From contig CANKTH010000005.1 of NCBI GenBank assembly GCA_947486185.1, positions 1 to 64,000 of the forward strand: a DNA stretch of 64,000 nt, in the 5' to 3' direction. Numbering within the stretch: the stretch's first letter is position 1; each line of letters starts with the position of its first letter. The translations under genes and the position numbers were made by a program. Under the pieces are notes generated by a model. That model saw only the letters and a list, made by a program, of their open reading frames with translations, was not told the origin of the DNA and ran no database searches. This document shows, piece by piece, positions 39,408-48,755 of the stretch. The stretch comes from Deltaproteobacteria bacterium (lineage in GTDB: Bacteria; Myxococcota_A; UBA796; SXON01).

Positions 39408-41222
39408 CTACTCCTTCTTTTTGAAAAAACCATCCCAGAAGCTGGAAGAACTATCGGCCTGTTTCGCCACCCTCCGCTCGTTGAGGCGTAGCTCGCGCAG
39501 CGCGTCGCGGTTCTCCGGATCTTTCTCCAGCGCGCTCCGGCATGCCGCCAGGGCTGCCTCATCCTGACCGCCCGCTTTGAGCACGCTGGCGATCACCACG
39601 AGGACCTCGGCCTGGCGACTCGGTCGCGCCCCCCCGAGTGGCCGAATCAGCTCGATCGTCTCGTCCAACGGAGCGATTCGCGCGAGGTAGTTGCACTGCG
39701 CGCGGTAGAGCGCGTGGGGCCAGGTGCCCGGGTCCAGCCGCCACGCCTCCTCAAAAAGCGGCGCTGCACCTTTCCAGTCACGCGAACGGTACAGCATCTC
39801 CCCCTTCCGGAACGCGACCCTGGCGCTCTGGTGGTCCTTCTCGGTCACGTAAGGCACGCCCTGTTTACGGGCGTCCAAGAGCCGGTTGGCCTCTGAGAGC
39901 CCAGCGGGCACGCGGATGGACTCGTAAGCGGCGTTGACCTGGCCAAAGCAGGACTCGGCCAGGGTGCGGGCGACGGGGCCTTCGTTGTAGAACAGGTCAG
40001 GGTGAAAACGGCGGGACACCTCGCGATAGCCCAACGCGACATCGGACTCCTGGAGCACGAGGCGGCTGCCCAACTCCAACACGTCCACCGGGTGTTTCCC
40101 CTGCATTCCGGTCAGCGCCTCACGGAGCCGGGCGACCGCCGGGTTGTTCTCGGCGCGCGTCTGGGGCCCGGCGTTCGGGGCTTCCACCGGTCCTCCGTCC
40201 ACCACCACGAGGCCGAGCTCAGTCAGGAGCGAGAGCGAGCGCCCCGCCTCAGCCAGACGGGACGGATCGCTGGCGTTTTCGCGCAGGAGGGCCTCGATCT
40301 GCCGCCCCGCCCCGACCTGCCGCAGCACCCGTAACGACGCGGGATCAAGGCCCCAGCGGCTCTCAGGCGCGTCATCCGGGAGGCGCGGGCGCGCGGTGGC
40401 GCTCCCGCGGGCGAACCAGTCCACCGCCGGACGCTCACGCACGGCGTCGGCAACGATGCGGGGAATGGAGGTAGGAAGGGGAAACGACCCGGGCGGCGAG
40501 ACCCAGTTGGTGTCAAACCGCACGGCGCCACGGACGCCACGCCCCATGAGCCAAACCCCCAGACCCGCGGCGGCTCCGGTGAAGATCCGGTCGACGGGGA
40601 GACCCATCGCGACGGCGGCTCGAGCGCCGGCCGCCAGCTCGTCGTGCGCGGAGAGCGCGGCGTCCACCTTGGTGAAAAGCCCGCTGACACCTTCTACGGC
40701 GACGACACGGCCGCGCGCCAGTCCGACCCGGGCCCCTTCCGGTCGCAGCTCCATGAGCCCGCCCGCCCCCAGGCGATGTGCCAGAAAAAGGACCTTGAGG
40801 GGAGGGAACCGGCTAGCGGGCCCGTTGACGCGCGCGAGGAACTCGCTGCCGCTCCAGCCGTCAACCGCACGTTCCGGCGCCTTCGTGGGGGCATCGCTCA
40901 ACAGGCGAGCGATTTGTCCAGGGTCTAACGGTCGTGTCACGTGCCCCCGGAGCGGAACACCTGCCGCGCGCGCGTCCGGCGTGCCTACGAGGATGACGGG
41001 CACCGCGCGGCTGGAGCTCGCGATCTGGCGCGCGAGGTCGTAGCCGTCGACCTCCGGCATGTCGGCGTCCACCACCGCGGCGTCAATGTCGCCGGCGGCG
41101 AGCAGGGTGAGTGCGGCGCGGGCGCTCGGCGCGGGCACACCCTCATGTCCGAGGCCTCGCACCGCATCGACCAGGAGCGCGCGGGCGAGGGGCTCATCGT
41201 CCACGACGAGTATTCGGGCCAT
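39408..41222 (-). CDS. Receiver domain protein with DUF4388-like, J-like and TPR regions
   Basis: In this 604-residue protein, residues 1-110 are a response-regulator receiver. The acidic pair is D8-D9, the phosphoacceptor is D52 in VVDADMP, and a threonine lies in VILVGT. The usual Lys-Pro is replaced by Arg-Pro (VTRPLD), which may change signalling. Residues 120-210 resemble DUF4388/PATAN-type regions of myxobacterial regulators. Near residue 400, GYREVSRRFHPDLFYNEG carries the HPD tripeptide of a J-domain, which in DnaJ contacts Hsp70. The last 150 residues are TPR-like (RKGEMLYRSRDWKGAAPLFE). No DNA-binding domain is present. I infer an adaptor that links phosphorylation to protein interaction. 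Confidence 0.75.
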   Translation of the reverse strand: MARILVVDDEPLARALLVDAVRGLGHEGVPAPSARAALTLLAAGDIDAAVVDADMPEVDGYDLARQIASSSRAVPVILVGTPDARAAGVPLRGHVTRPLDPGQIARLLSDAPTKAPERAVDGWSGSEFLARVNGPASRFPPLKVLFLAHRLGAGGLMELRPEGARVGLARGRVVAVEGVSGLFTKVDAALSAHDELAAGARAAVAMGLPVDRIFTGAAAGLGVWLMGRGVRGAVRFDTNWVSPPGSFPLPTSIPRIVADAVRERPAVDWFARGSATARPRLPDDAPESRWGLDPASLRVLRQVGAGRQIEALLRENASDPSRLAEAGRSLSLLTELGLVVVDGGPVEAPNAGPQTRAENNPAVARLREALTGMQGKHPVDVLELGSRLVLQESDVALGYREVSRRFHPDLFYNEGPVARTLAESCFGQVNAAYESIRVPAGLSEANRLLDARKQGVPYVTEKDHQSARVAFRKGEMLYRSRDWKGAAPLFEEAWRLDPGTWPHALYRAQCNYLARIAPLDETIELIRPLGGARPSRQAEVLVVIASVLKAGGQDEAALAACRSALEKDPENRDALRELRLNERRVAKQADSSSSFWDGFFKKKE

Positions 41223-41346
41223 TCAGTCCTCGTGGTGGTGGCCGGCTGGGGGACCAACCGGAGGTGCCGAAGAGGCATCTGCTTAACCCGCCTGCGTGCG
41301 TTCCGAGCGGTGAGACCGGCACCCCCTCCGCCGATGTCCGCCCTGC

Positions 41347-42960
41347 TCAGATCCGTCGTTCAATCACCGTGTCGGTCAGGAGGCGATCGTCCGACCTCGG
41401 GTAATCGAGTGTATAGTGGAGCCCTCGACTCTCTTTTCGGCGAAGCGCGCTCTCGATCACCAGCTCGGCGACCGTCGCGAGGTTCCTCAGCTCGACCAGC
41501 GGTGCCGTTAGGGTGAAATCCCAGTAATACTCATTGATCTCGCGTTGTACGAACTCGATCCGCGCCCTCGCCCGCTGGAGTCGGCGGGTGCTCCGGACGA
41601 TCCCCACGTAGTTCCACATGAACCTGCGGATCTCGTCCCAGACCTGGTTGATCACCACCTGCTCGTCGCTGTCTCTCGCGGCGCCCGGGTCCCAGTCGGG
41701 CACGGGCTCCGGCTCCGGCAGGTTCGCGAGGCCAGGACCAAATCTCTCGACAGCACAGTGTGCGTAAACGGCTGCTTCTAGCAAGGAATTCGACGCGAGG
41801 CGATTGGCGCCGTGGAGGCCGGTGCAGGCCACCTCGCCGATAGCGTACAGGTTCTGGATCGAGCTCTCTCCCGCCAGGTCGGTCATGACCCCGCCGCAGA
41901 AGTAGTGTGCGGCGGGCACCACGGGGATCGGCTCGGTGGCGATGTCGATGCCCAGCTCGGCACAACGGCGGTAGATGTTGGGGAACTTGTGCTGGAGCGC
42001 GGCTCTGTCGAGGTGGCGCATGTCCAAGAAGACGCAGTCATCGCCCCGTTTTTTCAGCTCAGCGTCGATCGCACGGGCGACGATATCGCGCGGGGCCAGC
42101 TCGGCGCGCTCGTCGTATTCGGGCATGAATCGGCCGCCATCCCGACGAATGAGCTTGCCTCCCTCACCGCGGAGCGCCTCGCTGATCAGGAAACTCTTGG
42201 CGTGCGGATGGTAGAGGCACGTCGGATGAAACTGTACAAATTCCATGTTGGCCATACGCGCGCCTGCCCGCGCCGCCATCGCCATCCCGTCCCCCGACGC
42301 GATGTCCGGGTTGGTGGTGTAGAGGTAGACCTTCCCGGCCCCGCCCGTACACAAAGCCACGATCTTAGCCGAGACCGCCGAGACCTGACCGCTCGGGCGA
42401 TCCAACAGGTAGGCGCCGAGCACACGGTTGGTCGCCGGCGGCAGGAGGCCTCGGCGGCGGGTGAGGTTGGCCTCGGTGATGAGGTCAACAGCGAGCTGCT
42501 GCTCGACGACCTGGATGTTGGGCTCCTGCGCGACCGCCGCGATGAGCGCGCGAACGAGCTCGCCGCCGGTGAGGTCCTCTGCGTGGAGTATACGGCGTTT
42601 GCTGTGTCCTCCTTCGCGGTGAAGATCGTATTCGTGCGGGTGGTCGTCGCGGCGGGAGAACTTTACGCCACGCTCGATGAGCTCACGGATGCGCTCGGGT
42701 GCGCCACGGACGGTCTGTTCGACCGCTTCACGCCGGCAGAGGCCCGCCCCGGCGACCAGGGTGTCGACCACGTGCGCGTCGGGATGGTCCTCATCGCTCC
42801 ACACGGCCGCTACGCCGCCCTGGGCCCAAGCGGTGTTGCTCTCCGCCTGATCGGTCTTGCAGACGAGGAGCACCTTGCCAAAAACGGCGGCTTTGAGCGC
42901 CGTGAGCATGCCGGCCAGGCCACTGCCGAGCACGAGCACATCTACCTGTCGCGGAAGCAT
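41347..42960 (-). CDS. nadB: L-aspartate oxidase
   Basis: The 537-residue flavoenzyme oxidises L-aspartate to iminoaspartate, the first step of de novo NAD synthesis. The FAD-binding loop is VLGSGLAGMLTALKA. The family also shows EYDLHREGGHSKRRILHAED, GGAGKVYLYTTNPDIASGDG, EFVQFHPTCLYHP and the NRLASNSLLEAAVYA segment. These are the succinate dehydrogenase/fumarate reductase flavoprotein signatures in their NadB form. The partner nadA and the nadC gene are not in the window. It follows a membrane protein gene after nine bases. Confidence 0.95.
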   Translation of the reverse strand: MLPRQVDVLVLGSGLAGMLTALKAAVFGKVLLVCKTDQAESNTAWAQGGVAAVWSDEDHPDAHVVDTLVAGAGLCRREAVEQTVRGAPERIRELIERGVKFSRRDDHPHEYDLHREGGHSKRRILHAEDLTGGELVRALIAAVAQEPNIQVVEQQLAVDLITEANLTRRRGLLPPATNRVLGAYLLDRPSGQVSAVSAKIVALCTGGAGKVYLYTTNPDIASGDGMAMAARAGARMANMEFVQFHPTCLYHPHAKSFLISEALRGEGGKLIRRDGGRFMPEYDERAELAPRDIVARAIDAELKKRGDDCVFLDMRHLDRAALQHKFPNIYRRCAELGIDIATEPIPVVPAAHYFCGGVMTDLAGESSIQNLYAIGEVACTGLHGANRLASNSLLEAAVYAHCAVERFGPGLANLPEPEPVPDWDPGAARDSDEQVVINQVWDEIRRFMWNYVGIVRSTRRLQRARARIEFVQREINEYYWDFTLTAPLVELRNLATVAELVIESALRRKESRGLHYTLDYPRSDDRLLTDTVIERRI

Positions 42961-42969
42961 CGTTCCCCC

Positions 42970-43944
42970 TTATCCCGGCCGAGCCGCCGCGCGTCCCGCA
43001 GGGAGGAGCGCCACGAGCAGCACGGGCAGCTCCACCCACGCGTGAACCGCTGCCGGGATGCTGTAGATGTTCCGCGCCTCTGAGAAGTTGAGGAAGAACA
43101 GGACGAACGTGGCCCCTCCGCTGAGGAAGAGGAGCCGGTTGAAATCGGGCTCCGCCCATCGTGTCAGGAGTCTGGGGGCCTCGGCGACCCGCGGCGCGTC
43201 CAGGCGCGGAAGTACCGTGAGCACGACGAGGTAGTGCAGGCATTGACAGAACACCAACGCCGAGAAGAGGTCCTGTGCCCAAGGCCGCTCGTGGACCCAG
43301 GGTGGCAGATAGGCCGCATACTGTTGCCTGAGCTCGCCGCCGGTGAGCCAGTCGAGCTCAGGCCAAGCCGCGCCGGCCAGCGCGAGGAGCTGGCGGGGGA
43401 GGCCGGTGGCGATCACGAGGGGAGCGACAACGAAGAGCAGCCCGAGTCGCGTACGGCTCCACGGTCCTCCTCCTGGGGCCGCCCGGAGGAAGCCCACGGG
43501 CGTCCAGTTGTGCAGGCACGCCAGGAGCAGGATGGTCAGATAGGGATCCACGACCAGGCCGCCCCCAAGTACCAGGCCGGCGCACAGGCCCGCGGCGATC
43601 AGGCGCCGCCGTCCGAGCGCCAGGACGGTGAGCGCGAGCGCCGCGACGACCCCGAGCTCCAGCTGTATGCCCGCCGGGCCGTAGAGGATGCCCGCCACCC
43701 TGAGGCCGCGAATCAGCGCGACCCCGCCGAGGAGGCTCAGGAGCGCGGCCCCCACCGTGCCGAGGAAGAGGCCCGCAAACTGGCGCTCCACGTACCGGAG
43801 CTCGCTCAGCACGTGCGCGGGGCCGAAGAGCGCGAGCGTCGTGGCGTAGGTCAGGAGCGGCGCCGAGACGGCCGCGAACAGGGCGAGCGGCGGCACCACC
43901 AGGCTGAGGAGCTCGGGCCAGCGCCGCTGGGCGTCGGCGATCAA
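42970..43944 (-). CDS. Multipass membrane protein of unknown function
   Basis: The 324-residue protein is started at TTG 43944, whose TTGA overlaps the rhomboid stop; the longer open frame upstream is Arg-rich and not protein-like. I count about eight to nine hydrophobic segments. Histidines recur at membrane edges (FGPAHVLSELRY; LLACLHNWTPVGF; CQCLHYLVVL), which could be metal or heme ligands. I do not recognise the family. Tight coupling to a rhomboid protease gene upstream and nadB downstream suggests a shared transcript but not a clear function. Confidence 0.65.
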   Translation of the reverse strand: MIADAQRRWPELLSLVVPPLALFAAVSAPLLTYATTLALFGPAHVLSELRYVERQFAGLFLGTVGAALLSLLGGVALIRGLRVAGILYGPAGIQLELGVVAALALTVLALGRRRLIAAGLCAGLVLGGGLVVDPYLTILLLACLHNWTPVGFLRAAPGGGPWSRTRLGLLFVVAPLVIATGLPRQLLALAGAAWPELDWLTGGELRQQYAAYLPPWVHERPWAQDLFSALVFCQCLHYLVVLTVLPRLDAPRVAEAPRLLTRWAEPDFNRLLFLSGGATFVLFFLNFSEARNIYSIPAAVHAWVELPVLLVALLPAGRAAARPG

Positions 43945-45641
43945 GGAGGCGCCAGCTCGGCGGCGAGCCGCTGGAGAGCCCGGTTCTTCGGCGCCTCGGC
44001 GGCGGCGGCCACCGCGAGGGCGCGGGCCTCGTCGACCCGCCCGACCGCGGCTAGCGCACGTGCGACGCCGATCAGCACCCGGTGATCTCCGGGAAACCGA
44101 ACCAGCGCAGCTCGCGCTTCGGCCTCGACCCGCTCCGGGGCACATCGGACGCGGATCGGCAGGCCGTCCTCGACGACCACGGGCTCAGCGGGCGCCAGCC
44201 GGCTGGCCTGATCGAGCGCGACGCAGGCCTCGGAGAGCGCCCCGGTAGCCAGCATCGCCTTGGCAAGGCCGAGTTGCGCTCGCCAGGAATCCTCTACAAA
44301 GCTACGTTTAGCCTCTGTCTCCACGTCTAGAGGCGGGAACCGTACCTGATCGAGGAGCCGCGCCACCAAACGCTCCGCGAGCCAGCCCTGCTCCGATTCT
44401 ACACGTGCGCTGCTCACGAAGTCGCCGCGAACCAGCAGGAGGCCGTCGGTGTTGCGGCCCTCGCCCTCGTCCTGCCAGGTCACCCGAAAGGGGGTCACCC
44501 GGTGTCCGTCGCGTTCGAGCTCGGGCAGACGCGCGATCTGGGCATCCGGGTAGAAACCCCGATAAATAGACAGTTCTTCCGCAAGCAGTGCGTCGAGGTC
44601 CTGGCCTCTGCTGGGCGAGGTGCCGCCGACCACGACCATCGGGGTGGACGCCGAACGAGCACCGAGCCCGCCGGTGGCCGCATAGCCCGGCGCCCAGGCC
44701 GCTGGCCGCGACCAGATGAGGCCGTCGTCCTTCTCTTCGACGAGCACAAGGAGGCCCGGTCCGGCCAGGGAGAGGGTGGCCGCTACGGCGAGCGAGACGC
44801 CAAGGGCAACGCCGCTGACACGCCGATTCCGGCGACGCTCGGGGCTGTCGGGCCCACCCACCTCAGGCCGCAAGAAGGGCATCACCAACACGCCTGCGAT
44901 GAGGCCGCCCAGGTGTCCCCAGTTGTCGGTGCGCTCGGACGCGAGGCCGTTCAGGAAGACCCATATCGTAAACACAAGGATTACGGCGCCGAAAACGACG
45001 CGCGCCCTCCCGGGGAGCAGTCCGTCGTAGCGCCATCCCGTGACCACCGCGGCTGCCAGCAGGCCAAAATCTCCGCCTGACGCGCCGATCGACAGCGCCT
45101 CGGGGTTGCCGAAGGTGGCCAGCGCGCCGCCCGCCGCGACCGCGCTCCAGAACACGGCTCCGAGCGCCCACGGCCCGATCACGCGTTCGAGAAAATAGCC
45201 GGTGTACGCGATCATCAGAACGTTCATCACCAGGTGCTCGATGCTCCCGTGCAACAGGCCGTAGCTGAAGATGCGCCAGCCCTCCCCGGACTCCAGGATC
45301 GCCGAGGAGCTGCGGCCGAAGCGGAGCACGAGGGCCTCATAGAGCTCGGTTCCTACGAGCCAGAGGTAGATCTGCAAGTTGATCGCGACGAGCAACGCCG
45401 TCATCCACACGACGGGCGGGTGGGTCCACCGCCTGCGCAGGGCCACGAGCGGACTCTCCGCCGCACGCTGGTACCGCTCCAGAGCGGACGCCGGAATGAA
45501 AGTTTCCGCCCCTTCCGGACGTACAGGCGTGTGAGGCCCGACAAAACCGTCATGTACGAGCTCTTCGAACTCGGTGAACGAGACCGTACGTACCGCGCGG
45601 TCCAGTTGGACTTCGACCCCCAACGTGCCTACCTGCAACAC
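43941..45641 (-). CDS. Rhomboid family intramembrane serine protease with TPR-like C-terminus
   Basis: The 566-residue protein has a cytoplasmic N-terminal region of about 80 residues and six or more membrane helices up to about residue 300. The catalytic serine lies in SIGASGGDFGLLAA (GASG) and the histidine in NWGHLGGLIAG. HGSIEHLVMNVLMIAYTG carries the conserved H-x-x-x-x-x-x-x-N loop. A large soluble region follows and ends in TPR-like helices (LAKAMLATGALSEACVALDQ). The start (TTG at 45641) is uncertain; nearby codons could serve. It should cleave transmembrane segments of client proteins, which are unknown. Confidence 0.85.
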   Translation of the reverse strand: MLQVGTLGVEVQLDRAVRTVSFTEFEELVHDGFVGPHTPVRPEGAETFIPASALERYQRAAESPLVALRRRWTHPPVVWMTALLVAINLQIYLWLVGTELYEALVLRFGRSSSAILESGEGWRIFSYGLLHGSIEHLVMNVLMIAYTGYFLERVIGPWALGAVFWSAVAAGGALATFGNPEALSIGASGGDFGLLAAAVVTGWRYDGLLPGRARVVFGAVILVFTIWVFLNGLASERTDNWGHLGGLIAGVLVMPFLRPEVGGPDSPERRRNRRVSGVALGVSLAVAATLSLAGPGLLVLVEEKDDGLIWSRPAAWAPGYAATGGLGARSASTPMVVVGGTSPSRGQDLDALLAEELSIYRGFYPDAQIARLPELERDGHRVTPFRVTWQDEGEGRNTDGLLLVRGDFVSSARVESEQGWLAERLVARLLDQVRFPPLDVETEAKRSFVEDSWRAQLGLAKAMLATGALSEACVALDQASRLAPAEPVVVEDGLPIRVRCAPERVEAEARAALVRFPGDHRVLIGVARALAAVGRVDEARALAVAAAAEAPKNRALQRLAAELAPP

Positions 45642-45664
45642 AGACCGTTTATCCTGAGGACCTC

Positions 45665-46315
45665 ATGAACCACGACGCGCTGGTCGAAGCCTGCCGGAAC
45701 CTCGCCCTGTTCCCGCTCCCGGGCGTGGTGATGCTGCCGGGATTGATGATGCCGCTGCATGTGTTCGAGCCGCGGTATCGTCGGTTGGTGCTGGACTGTC
45801 TCGCGGAGAGCCGCCCGCTCGCCGTCCCGCAGATCATGCCGGGTCACGAGGTGCGTGCGCCCGACAGCCCGCCGCTGTTGAGCTACGCGGGGGTAGGGTT
45901 CATCGCGGGACATCGGGAACGACCCGATGGTCGATTCGACATCCTGCTCCAGCCGCTCGGTCGGGTGCGGCTGGGCGCCGAGATCGCGGGGGACGCGCCA
46001 TATCGGAGCTGTGACGCTGAGCTCCTGCAGGACACTGAGGTGGACCCCGATCAGCTCCGTCGGGTCGGCGAGCGAATCCGGGCGCGGCTCCTGCTCCTGT
46101 TGGAGCGCTCGGGGGAGCGCGGTGAGGGCCTGGCCAGGATGGTGCGTGAGGCGCGGCCGGGCAGCCTCGCGGACGGCGCCGCGGGGCTGGTGCTCGACGA
46201 CGCGGAGGTGCGCCAGCAGTTTCTGGCCGAGAACGATGCTTTACGCCGGGCGGCTATGGTCGAGGAGGCACTTTGCCTTCGTTCCCTGGATCCCAGCGCG
46301 GCGGCTGAGGCCTGA
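45665..46315 (+). CDS. LON substrate-binding-domain protein
   Basis: The 216-residue protein resembles the N-terminal domain of Lon protease but lacks the ATPase and protease parts. LALFPLPGVVMLPGLMMPLH and VFEPRYRRLVLDCL are the family hallmark, followed by GVGFIAGHRERPDGRFDILL and LQPLGRVRL. Stand-alone members are common in bacteria, and their role (substrate or small-molecule recognition) is unsettled. The ATG at 45665 follows GAGGACC. It is divergent from the rhomboid gene with 23 bases between starts. Confidence 0.85.
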   Translation: MNHDALVEACRNLALFPLPGVVMLPGLMMPLHVFEPRYRRLVLDCLAESRPLAVPQIMPGHEVRAPDSPPLLSYAGVGFIAGHRERPDGRFDILLQPLGRVRLGAEIAGDAPYRSCDAELLQDTEVDPDQLRRVGERIRARLLLLLERSGERGEGLARMVREARPGSLADGAAGLVLDDAEVRQQFLAENDALRRAAMVEEALCLRSLDPSAAAEA

Positions 46316-46407
46316 GGCCCCCCGCCCCTGGCCTCGGGTGCGCGCCCGCCGCGGTATCGCTCGACCGGCGGCGCCCTACTGCGCTACCCTGTCGACGCGG
46401 AGGCGCG

Positions 46408-47484
46408 ATGTGGCTCTGGGCCTTCTGGGTTGGCTGCGCGGAGCCGAAGTTCCCCGAGCTCGTCTCCGCGCGGGAGGCGTGGGAGCGGGGCGAAGTTGCG
46501 CGGCTCCGCGGAGACTATTCGTCGGCGGCGGCCGCTTATGCCGAAGCGCGCACCTTCGATCCGACCAGCGTGCCCCTCGCGCTCAGCCACGCCCAGGTGC
46601 TCGCCGCCGCGGGCGAGCTCGATCAGGCGGAGGCGCTGCTCACGCGGGTGGTGCAGGGACACCCGGATTCGGGTGAGGCATGGTACAACCGTGCTTGTTA
46701 CCGCGTTCGCCTAGGAAGGCACGCAGATGCGGTGCCCGACCTCGCGCGCGCCCTGGAGCTCGGCGCGCGCTCACCTCTCCAGGCCGCCGCCGACCCCGAT
46801 CTGGCGCCGGTCGCGCAGATGGAGGGGTTTGCCGCCTTGATCCCGCCGGTGCCCCTGCTGGTCTGGGTCACGGGCCCACCCGGGGCAGTGTTCATCGGGG
46901 GGATGGTGGAGATCGGGCTCCGGATCTTGTCCCTCCCGGACGACGAGCTCAAGGGCGGCTTGCACCTGCGTGTCGGCGCCGGGGATCCGGGCTGCCTGAC
47001 GCTGGTCCGTGTCGTCGAGGATCAGGCGGAGGGTCCCGGCATCCGGGTGCGCGATCTCACGCTCCAGCTGCGCGCGACCGCTCCGTGCAACGCGAGTTTC
47101 CCGAGCTTGATCGTGGATGCCGACGGGGTCAGCGCCTCCACGCCGCCGGTGGTGGTGACGGTAGAGGCGCCGGCTGGGGTTGCCGGGGTCCCGGCGCCGC
47201 TGCCGGAGGAGCTGCCGATGCCCGGCGGGCTCCCGGGGGGCGAGCGGTTCCGCTTGGGTAGCCTCGGAGGGGGGGTGAGCGCGATGGGCCCGCCGTCGGC
47301 GCGGTTCAGCGCAGGTCCGGTGGGCGGCGCTGCACGGCGGCCGGATGTCTCGCTGGAGCTACGGCAGCAAGGCCAGCCGCGCGGCGCGGGAGGGTGGTGG
47401 CGTGGTCCGGGACCGCTCCAGGTGGACGCGGAAGGCTTTTCGGCGTTGAGCAAGACAATGGTGGCGCGCGACCTGGGCGACTGA
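46408..47484 (+). CDS. TPR-containing lipoprotein
   Basis: The 358-residue protein starts at ATG 46408 after GGAGG and has a very short lipoprotein signal ([10 protein letters not shown]). Residues 20-115 contain about three TPR units ([60 protein letters not shown]). Residues 150-240 look like a beta domain ([20 protein letters not shown]). The C-terminal 110 residues are Gly/Pro-rich and probably disordered. A periplasmic scaffold role is inferred. Confidence 0.75.
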   Translation: MWLWAFWVGCAEPKFPELVSAREAWERGEVARLRGDYSSAAAAYAEARTFDPTSVPLALSHAQVLAAAGELDQAEALLTRVVQGHPDSGEAWYNRACYRVRLGRHADAVPDLARALELGARSPLQAAADPDLAPVAQMEGFAALIPPVPLLVWVTGPPGAVFIGGMVEIGLRILSLPDDELKGGLHLRVGAGDPGCLTLVRVVEDQAEGPGIRVRDLTLQLRATAPCNASFPSLIVDADGVSASTPPVVVTVEAPAGVAGVPAPLPEELPMPGGLPGGERFRLGSLGGGVSAMGPPSARFSAGPVGGAARRPDVSLELRQQGQPRGAGGWWRGPGPLQVDAEGFSALSKTMVARDLGD

Positions 47485-47576
47485 GCGCGCCGCCGGCCTC
47501 GGGGAGCACGAGGTGTCGGGGGCGGGGCGCGGGCCCTGGCTCGGACGGCGTGATAGCCGCCGCTCGGGAGGGATGG

Positions 47577-48755
47577 ATGGATCCCGTCATCTGCATGCCA
47601 CTTCGTACACCGATTGGCCGTTTCGGAGGCGGGTTATCCGCGATTCGTCCGGACGACCTCGCGGCCCTGACCCTGGCGGCGGTCGTCGAGCGCGCCGGCC
47701 TCGATCCGGCGCTGATCGACGAGGTGATCCTCGGAAACGCCAACCAGTCGGGCGAGGACAACCGAAACGTGGCGCGGATGGCCTCGCTGCTCGCAGGATT
47801 TCCGCAGTCTGTGCCCGGATTTACGGTCAATCGTCTGTGCGCATCGGGCCTCGAGGCCGTCAACCAGGCGGCGCGGATGGTCCGTCTGGGGGACGCGACG
47901 GTGGTCCTCGCGGGCGGCGTGGAGTCGATGTCGCGTGCGCCCTACGTGATGCCACGTGGGGTCAACTTCCCCAAGATGGGCAACCTCACCGTCTACGACA
48001 GCTCTCTCGGCTGGCGCTTTCCCAATGCCAGGATGGAGGCGCTTTTCCCGCTGGAGCCGATGGGGGAGACCGCTGAGAACCTCGTGGATCGTCACGCTAT
48101 CAGCCGCCAGGCCCAGGACGAGTTTGCCGCCCGTTCGCATCGGCTGGCGATCGAGGCTGATTTTTCCTCAGAGCTCATCGCCGTCCCACGGCCCAAGATG
48201 GACCCGCTGACCGCGGACGAGGGTCCGCGCGCCGATACGACGGTGGCCGCCTTGGCCCGCCTCCGTCCGGCATTTCGCGCCGGCGGGAGTGTCACAGCGG
48301 GCAACTCCTCGACACTCAACGACGGGGCTGCGGCGATGCTGGTGGTCCATCCCGACCGCGCCCGGGAGCTTGGGCTCACGCCTGTGGCGACGATTCGTGG
48401 CGTCGCTTCCGCCGGGGTGGACCCTCGGGTCATGGGCATCGGGCCGGTGCCCGCGATCCAGAAGCTGCTTTCGCGCGCCGGATTGACGGTGGCCAGTATC
48501 GATCAGTTCGAGCTCAACGAGGCGTTCGCCGCACAGAGCCTCGCGGTGGTACAGGCGTTGAACCTTGACCTTGACCGCGTGAACCCGCGTGGTGGGGCGA
48601 TCGCGTTGGGGCACCCGTTGGGTTGCTCGGGCGCCCGGATCCTCACGACGCTGGTGCACCACCTGCAACGGGTCGGCGGCCGTTACGGAGTGGCCTCCCT
48701 GTGTGTGGGTGTTGGCCAGGGCGTCGCGACGCTCGTCGAGCGGGTGGAGTCATGA
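47577..48755 (+). CDS. Acetyl-CoA acetyltransferase (thiolase)
   Basis: The 392-residue thiolase starts at ATG 47577, giving [20 protein letters not shown], with GGGAGGG just ahead. The acyl-binding cysteine is in [16 protein letters not shown]. The active-site NEAF is in [16 protein letters not shown], and the His and second Cys are in [17 protein letters not shown]. The enzyme condenses two acetyl-CoA or cleaves 3-ketoacyl-CoA. It overlaps the next gene as ATGA, and with the hydratase and dehydrogenase downstream it forms a short-chain beta-oxidation or butyryl-CoA-forming module. Direction and chain length cannot be told from sequence. Confidence 0.93.
   Translation: MDPVICMPLRTPIGRFGGGLSAIRPDDLAALTLAAVVERAGLDPALIDEVILGNANQSGEDNRNVARMASLLAGFPQSVPGFTVNRLCASGLEAVNQAARMVRLGDATVVLAGGVESMSRAPYVMPRGVNFPKMGNLTVYDSSLGWRFPNARMEALFPLEPMGETAENLVDRHAISRQAQDEFAARSHRLAIEADFSSELIAVPRPKMDPLTADEGPRADTTVAALARLRPAFRAGGSVTAGNSSTLNDGAAAMLVVHPDRARELGLTPVATIRGVASAGVDPRVMGIGPVPAIQKLLSRAGLTVASIDQFELNEAFAAQSLAVVQALNLDLDRVNPRGGAIALGHPLGCSGARILTTLVHHLQRVGGRYGVASLCVGVGQGVATLVERVES

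Noticed and set aside
41812-43083. Plus-strand open frame of 423 codons
   Set aside because: Antisense to nadB, which has full family motifs on the other strand.
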